Source: Flavobacterium psychrophilum (GTDB lineage Bacteria > Bacteroidota > Bacteroidia > Flavobacteriales > Flavobacteriaceae). From it: a stretch of DNA of 9,019 nt. Below, one piece after another: positions 7,195 through 9,019 of this stretch. The notes beneath the pieces were generated by a model. It was not told the origin of the DNA. It worked only from the letters and a program-made list of their open reading frames with translations, and did no database searches. Location: NCBI GenBank assembly GCA_003243255.1, contig QFQM01000183.1:1-9019 (forward strand), given 5' to 3'. The position numbers were made by a program, and so were the translations under genes. Position 1 is the stretch's first letter; every line of letters starts with the position of its first letter.

Positions 7195-8628
7195 TTAGTT
7201 CCCGTTATTAAGTTTAAAATTATCGTAAGCATTCAGGAAAGCTTCGCTAAAAAGCCTGCCCTGTTTTTCGTATCCGTCTTTAGAGTAATGAACCCTGTCT
7301 GTACTCATCAGCCCTTTGGCTGCATTTCTGTTCACGCTGAAAAGTCCACCCATTTCTGAGAAAAGATCCCAGGTGGCATAGTTTTTCTCCGTTTCCTGTA
7401 TCAGTATCTTTTTAGCATAATCAGCTACAAACATATTCGGATATCTTCTTTTGAATAATGAAGGCGGTGGTGTCATTACCAGTATTTCAGTATCAGGATT
7501 TTTAGCCTTTACATTTTCTATAAATGCATTCAGCTGTGCTTTGTAAGCCTCTCCTTCCATCTTATCAAAAGATTCATTCGTTCCCAGTGAGATGATAACC
7601 AGATCAGGCTGTAGCGCCGGAAGCTGGTCAAAGAACAACGGATATTTATTATAATCCGAACATTTTGCCCCATTTACACCTATACTATGGTATATGACGC
7701 CTGCATCATCTTTTTCAAGCGATACACCGCTAAGGGTATAATCCTTAGGGCCTTTAGCAGGTAACAGGTATATTTTATCCAGTTGAGAATCGCTGTGATA
7801 GAAACTTGATTTAGCTTCGGTGGTTAGCGCAAGCGGAATAAACTCCGATCGTTTTATCTGCTTCTTCTGCATCTGGGTAGTCGGGATCTTTAGCGTCCTA
7901 CCGGCCCTGATGTTGTCGCTTTTAAGTCCGTTAGCTTTTTTAAGCTGCGCAATACTGATATCATATTTATTAGCGATGCTCCCTAAAACCTCACCATTTT
8001 TAATACGGTGGGTAATCTTCTTAGGAACTGTAGACTCAAGCACTATCGTTTTTGAACTTGTTGCCAGGTCAAAATAAGGTTTATTGCCGGGCGTAATAAC
8101 CTTAATGGTATTAAACTCATACGAGCTATCCCTAACATTAAGCTCTACCACAAAATCTTCACGGGTTTTCAGAGCAATACCGCTAAGCCCTACATTCATA
8201 CCAAATTCTGGTGCATAAATATTCCTTCTACTCTGCCATGACGCATTAGAACTGAAACGAACATAACGTCCGCCATTGGTATGCGCCAGTTTGTACGGAA
8301 ATGAAAATCCGCAGCCGGCATTGCCAAAAAGGTCCTGTAAAGTCTTACGGATAACCCCCGTCATCAGATCAGCCTGAATGTGAGAGTCGCCAACATGAAC
8401 AATATTCACATGTCCTTTCTTTTCCTTTTCCATCTGGTATAGCTTCATGAACAGAAGCTTTAATGCAGAAGTGTTGGTAATAATATTATCACCCGAGACG
8501 ATTTCGGTAGTATCAATATTCACATAACCTGCAAACACTGAATCGATCTCTACCTCTGTAGTATCAACCTGTGCTGAAGCGGAAAGACAAAACAGCAGGA
8601 ATAGTATGGCTAATAGCTTACTCTGCAT
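7195..8628 (-). CDS. Periplasmic SGNH/GDSL hydrolase-like protein with embedded LysM domain
   Basis: This 477-residue exported protein has a signal peptide at 1 to about 20 (CLSASAQ). SGNH block I is VGDSH at 79-83 with Ser82 as the presumed nucleophile. Block II is IGVNGA at 316-321, block III is SLGTNES at 347-353, and block V is DRVH at 444-447, giving the Asp-His pair. Between blocks I and II is an insertion of about 230 residues, probably beta-rich, that contains a LysM module at about 205-249 (HRIKNGEVLGSIANKY and KANGLKSDNIRAGRTLKIP). LysM typically binds peptidoglycan or other N-acetylglucosamine polymers. The start overlaps the end of the preceding gene by 11 bases and the stop lies 3 bases before the MBOAT start. 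It probably acts as a periplasmic acetyltransferase or esterase partnered with the MBOAT protein, comparable in role to PatB or AlgX. The direction of the reaction cannot be told from sequence. Confidence 0.9.
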   Translation of the reverse strand: MQSKLLAILFLLFCLSASAQVDTTEVEIDSVFAGYVNIDTTEIVSGDNIITNTSALKLLFMKLYQMEKEKKGHVNIVHVGDSHIQADLMTGVIRKTLQDLFGNAGCGFSFPYKLAHTNGGRYVRFSSNASWQSRRNIYAPEFGMNVGLSGIALKTREDFVVELNVRDSSYEFNTIKVITPGNKPYFDLATSSKTIVLESTVPKKITHRIKNGEVLGSIANKYDISIAQLKKANGLKSDNIRAGRTLKIPTTQMQKKQIKRSEFIPLALTTEAKSSFYHSDSQLDKIYLLPAKGPKDYTLSGVSLEKDDAGVIYHSIGVNGAKCSDYNKYPLFFDQLPALQPDLVIISLGTNESFDKMEGEAYKAQLNAFIENVKAKNPDTEILVMTPPPSLFKRRYPNMFVADYAKKILIQETEKNYATWDLFSEMGGLFSVNRNAAKGLMSTDRVHYSKDGYEKQGRLFSEAFLNAYDNFKLNNGN

Positions 8629-9019
8629 TTGTAGTGTCCGGTTTTTTGATTATAGAATCCTGCTTTTTAACTACAGGTTTTGGTTCTTCAGCAGCGGGAG
8701 GAGGAGTTGCCGGAGCCATTCCCCTAAGCTTTTTATATTGTTCGTAACCGTTATTTATCTGCTTGTATATCAAATCAGAGACTTGTTTTGCTCCCCTAAA
8801 GTTAAAGTGTGTATAATCTTTATTCGCTTTTGCCGGAGCTTCCTCAACCCATTTTATCATCGAACCGTCGCCACCCATAAGGGTATACAGGTTTACATAG
8901 GCTGCCTGAGAACTTACTGCATATTTACGCTGCGCACGGCTAAGTGGCACTACGGCAGAATCGGTTTTCATTTCAAGGTCATACTTGGTTGACTTATCTG
9001 CTGTAGAAATAATCAGTAT
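8618..9019 (-). CDS. SGNH-hydrolase-like protein, C-terminal part (5'-partial)
   Basis: The frame is open to the right edge of the window, so only the last 133 residues are visible and the start is outside. Met at 8971 is internal, because the frame continues upstream without a stop. The segment DYTHFNFRGAKQVSDLIY (about visible residues 67-84) fits SGNH block V, with the Asp-x-x-His pair of the catalytic triad, followed by a C-terminal helix. The last ~30 residues form a low-complexity tail rich in proline, lysine and acidic residues (ATPPPAAEEPKPVVKK), probably disordered. The stop lies inside the start region of the LysM-SGNH gene (11-base overlap), indicating one operon. It is probably a second periplasmic SGNH enzyme for the same acylation pathway. 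The nucleophile block is out of view, so catalytic competence cannot be judged. Confidence 0.8.
   Translation of the reverse strand: MLIISTADKSTKYDLEMKTDSAVVPLSRAQRKYAVSSQAAYVNLYTLMGGDGSMIKWVEEAPAKANKDYTHFNFRGAKQVSDLIYKQINNGYEQYKKLRGMAPATPPPAAEEPKPVVKKQDSIIKKPDTTNAE

Noticed and set aside
8618..8971. Complete 117-residue small gene starting at 8971
   Set aside because: The frame continues without a stop to the window edge, and the content fits the C-terminus of a larger SGNH protein.
8606..8992. 128-codon open frame on the + strand
   Set aside because: It lies antisense to the SGNH C-terminal part and reads as cysteine- and phenylalanine-rich sequence with no recognisable domain; it is a shadow frame.
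1..9019. CRISPR, tRNA, insertion sequence or phage-defence system
   Set aside because: No repeat arrays, transposase or nuclease genes, terminal inverted repeats or tRNA-like cloverleaf sequences were seen; all long frames are accounted for by the listed genes.

Overview
The window looks like a chromosomal segment from a Bacteroidetes member, most likely a Flavobacterium-type bacterium. The evidence is the AT-rich coding sequence, starts without clear Shine-Dalgarno sites, a FecI/FecR/TonB-receptor locus, a secreted protein with a type IX secretion (T9SS) C-terminal sorting domain, and a Bacteroidetes-style MBOAT/SGNH cluster. The genus cannot be fixed from the sequence alone. The window is gene-dense, with no gene-free stretch over 300 bases, and no rRNA, tRNA, insertion sequence or CRISPR array was seen.

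Region 1 (2-3958, + strand) is a cell-surface signalling locus. It holds an ECF sigma factor cut by the left window edge, a FecR-type membrane anti-sigma factor, and a TonB-dependent outer-membrane receptor with an N-terminal STN signalling domain. The anti-sigma stop overlaps the receptor start by one base. By analogy with FecIRA, ligand binding at the receptor would be passed through the STN domain to the FecR-like protein, releasing the sigma factor. No SusD-type lipoprotein follows, and the ligand is unknown. A perfect hairpin with A/T flanks at 3966-3990 separates this locus from the convergent gene and probably terminates transcription from both sides.

Region 2 (4013-5413, - strand) is a single gene for a secreted peptide-N-glycosidase F (PNGase F) family protein with a signal peptide and a C-terminal T9SS sorting domain. 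Counterparts of the catalytic acids of PNGase F can be located. It probably removes N-linked glycans from glycoproteins outside the cell.

Region 3 (5524-9019, - strand, transcribed right to left) is a tightly packed operon: the C-terminal part of an SGNH-hydrolase-like protein, a full-length SGNH hydrolase with an embedded LysM domain, and an MBOAT membrane O-acyltransferase of the AlgI type. The genes overlap by 11 bases and are separated by 3 bases, so translation is probably coupled. Together they look like an envelope glycan O-acylation module: the MBOAT moves an acyl group across the membrane and the periplasmic SGNH proteins transfer it to, or remove it from, a polysaccharide or peptidoglycan.

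No wholly new system is evident. The items most worth checking are the LysM inserted inside an SGNH fold, the double-SGNH/MBOAT operon, the T9SS-exported PNGase F homologue, and the widened spacing between the two key histidines of the MBOAT protein.
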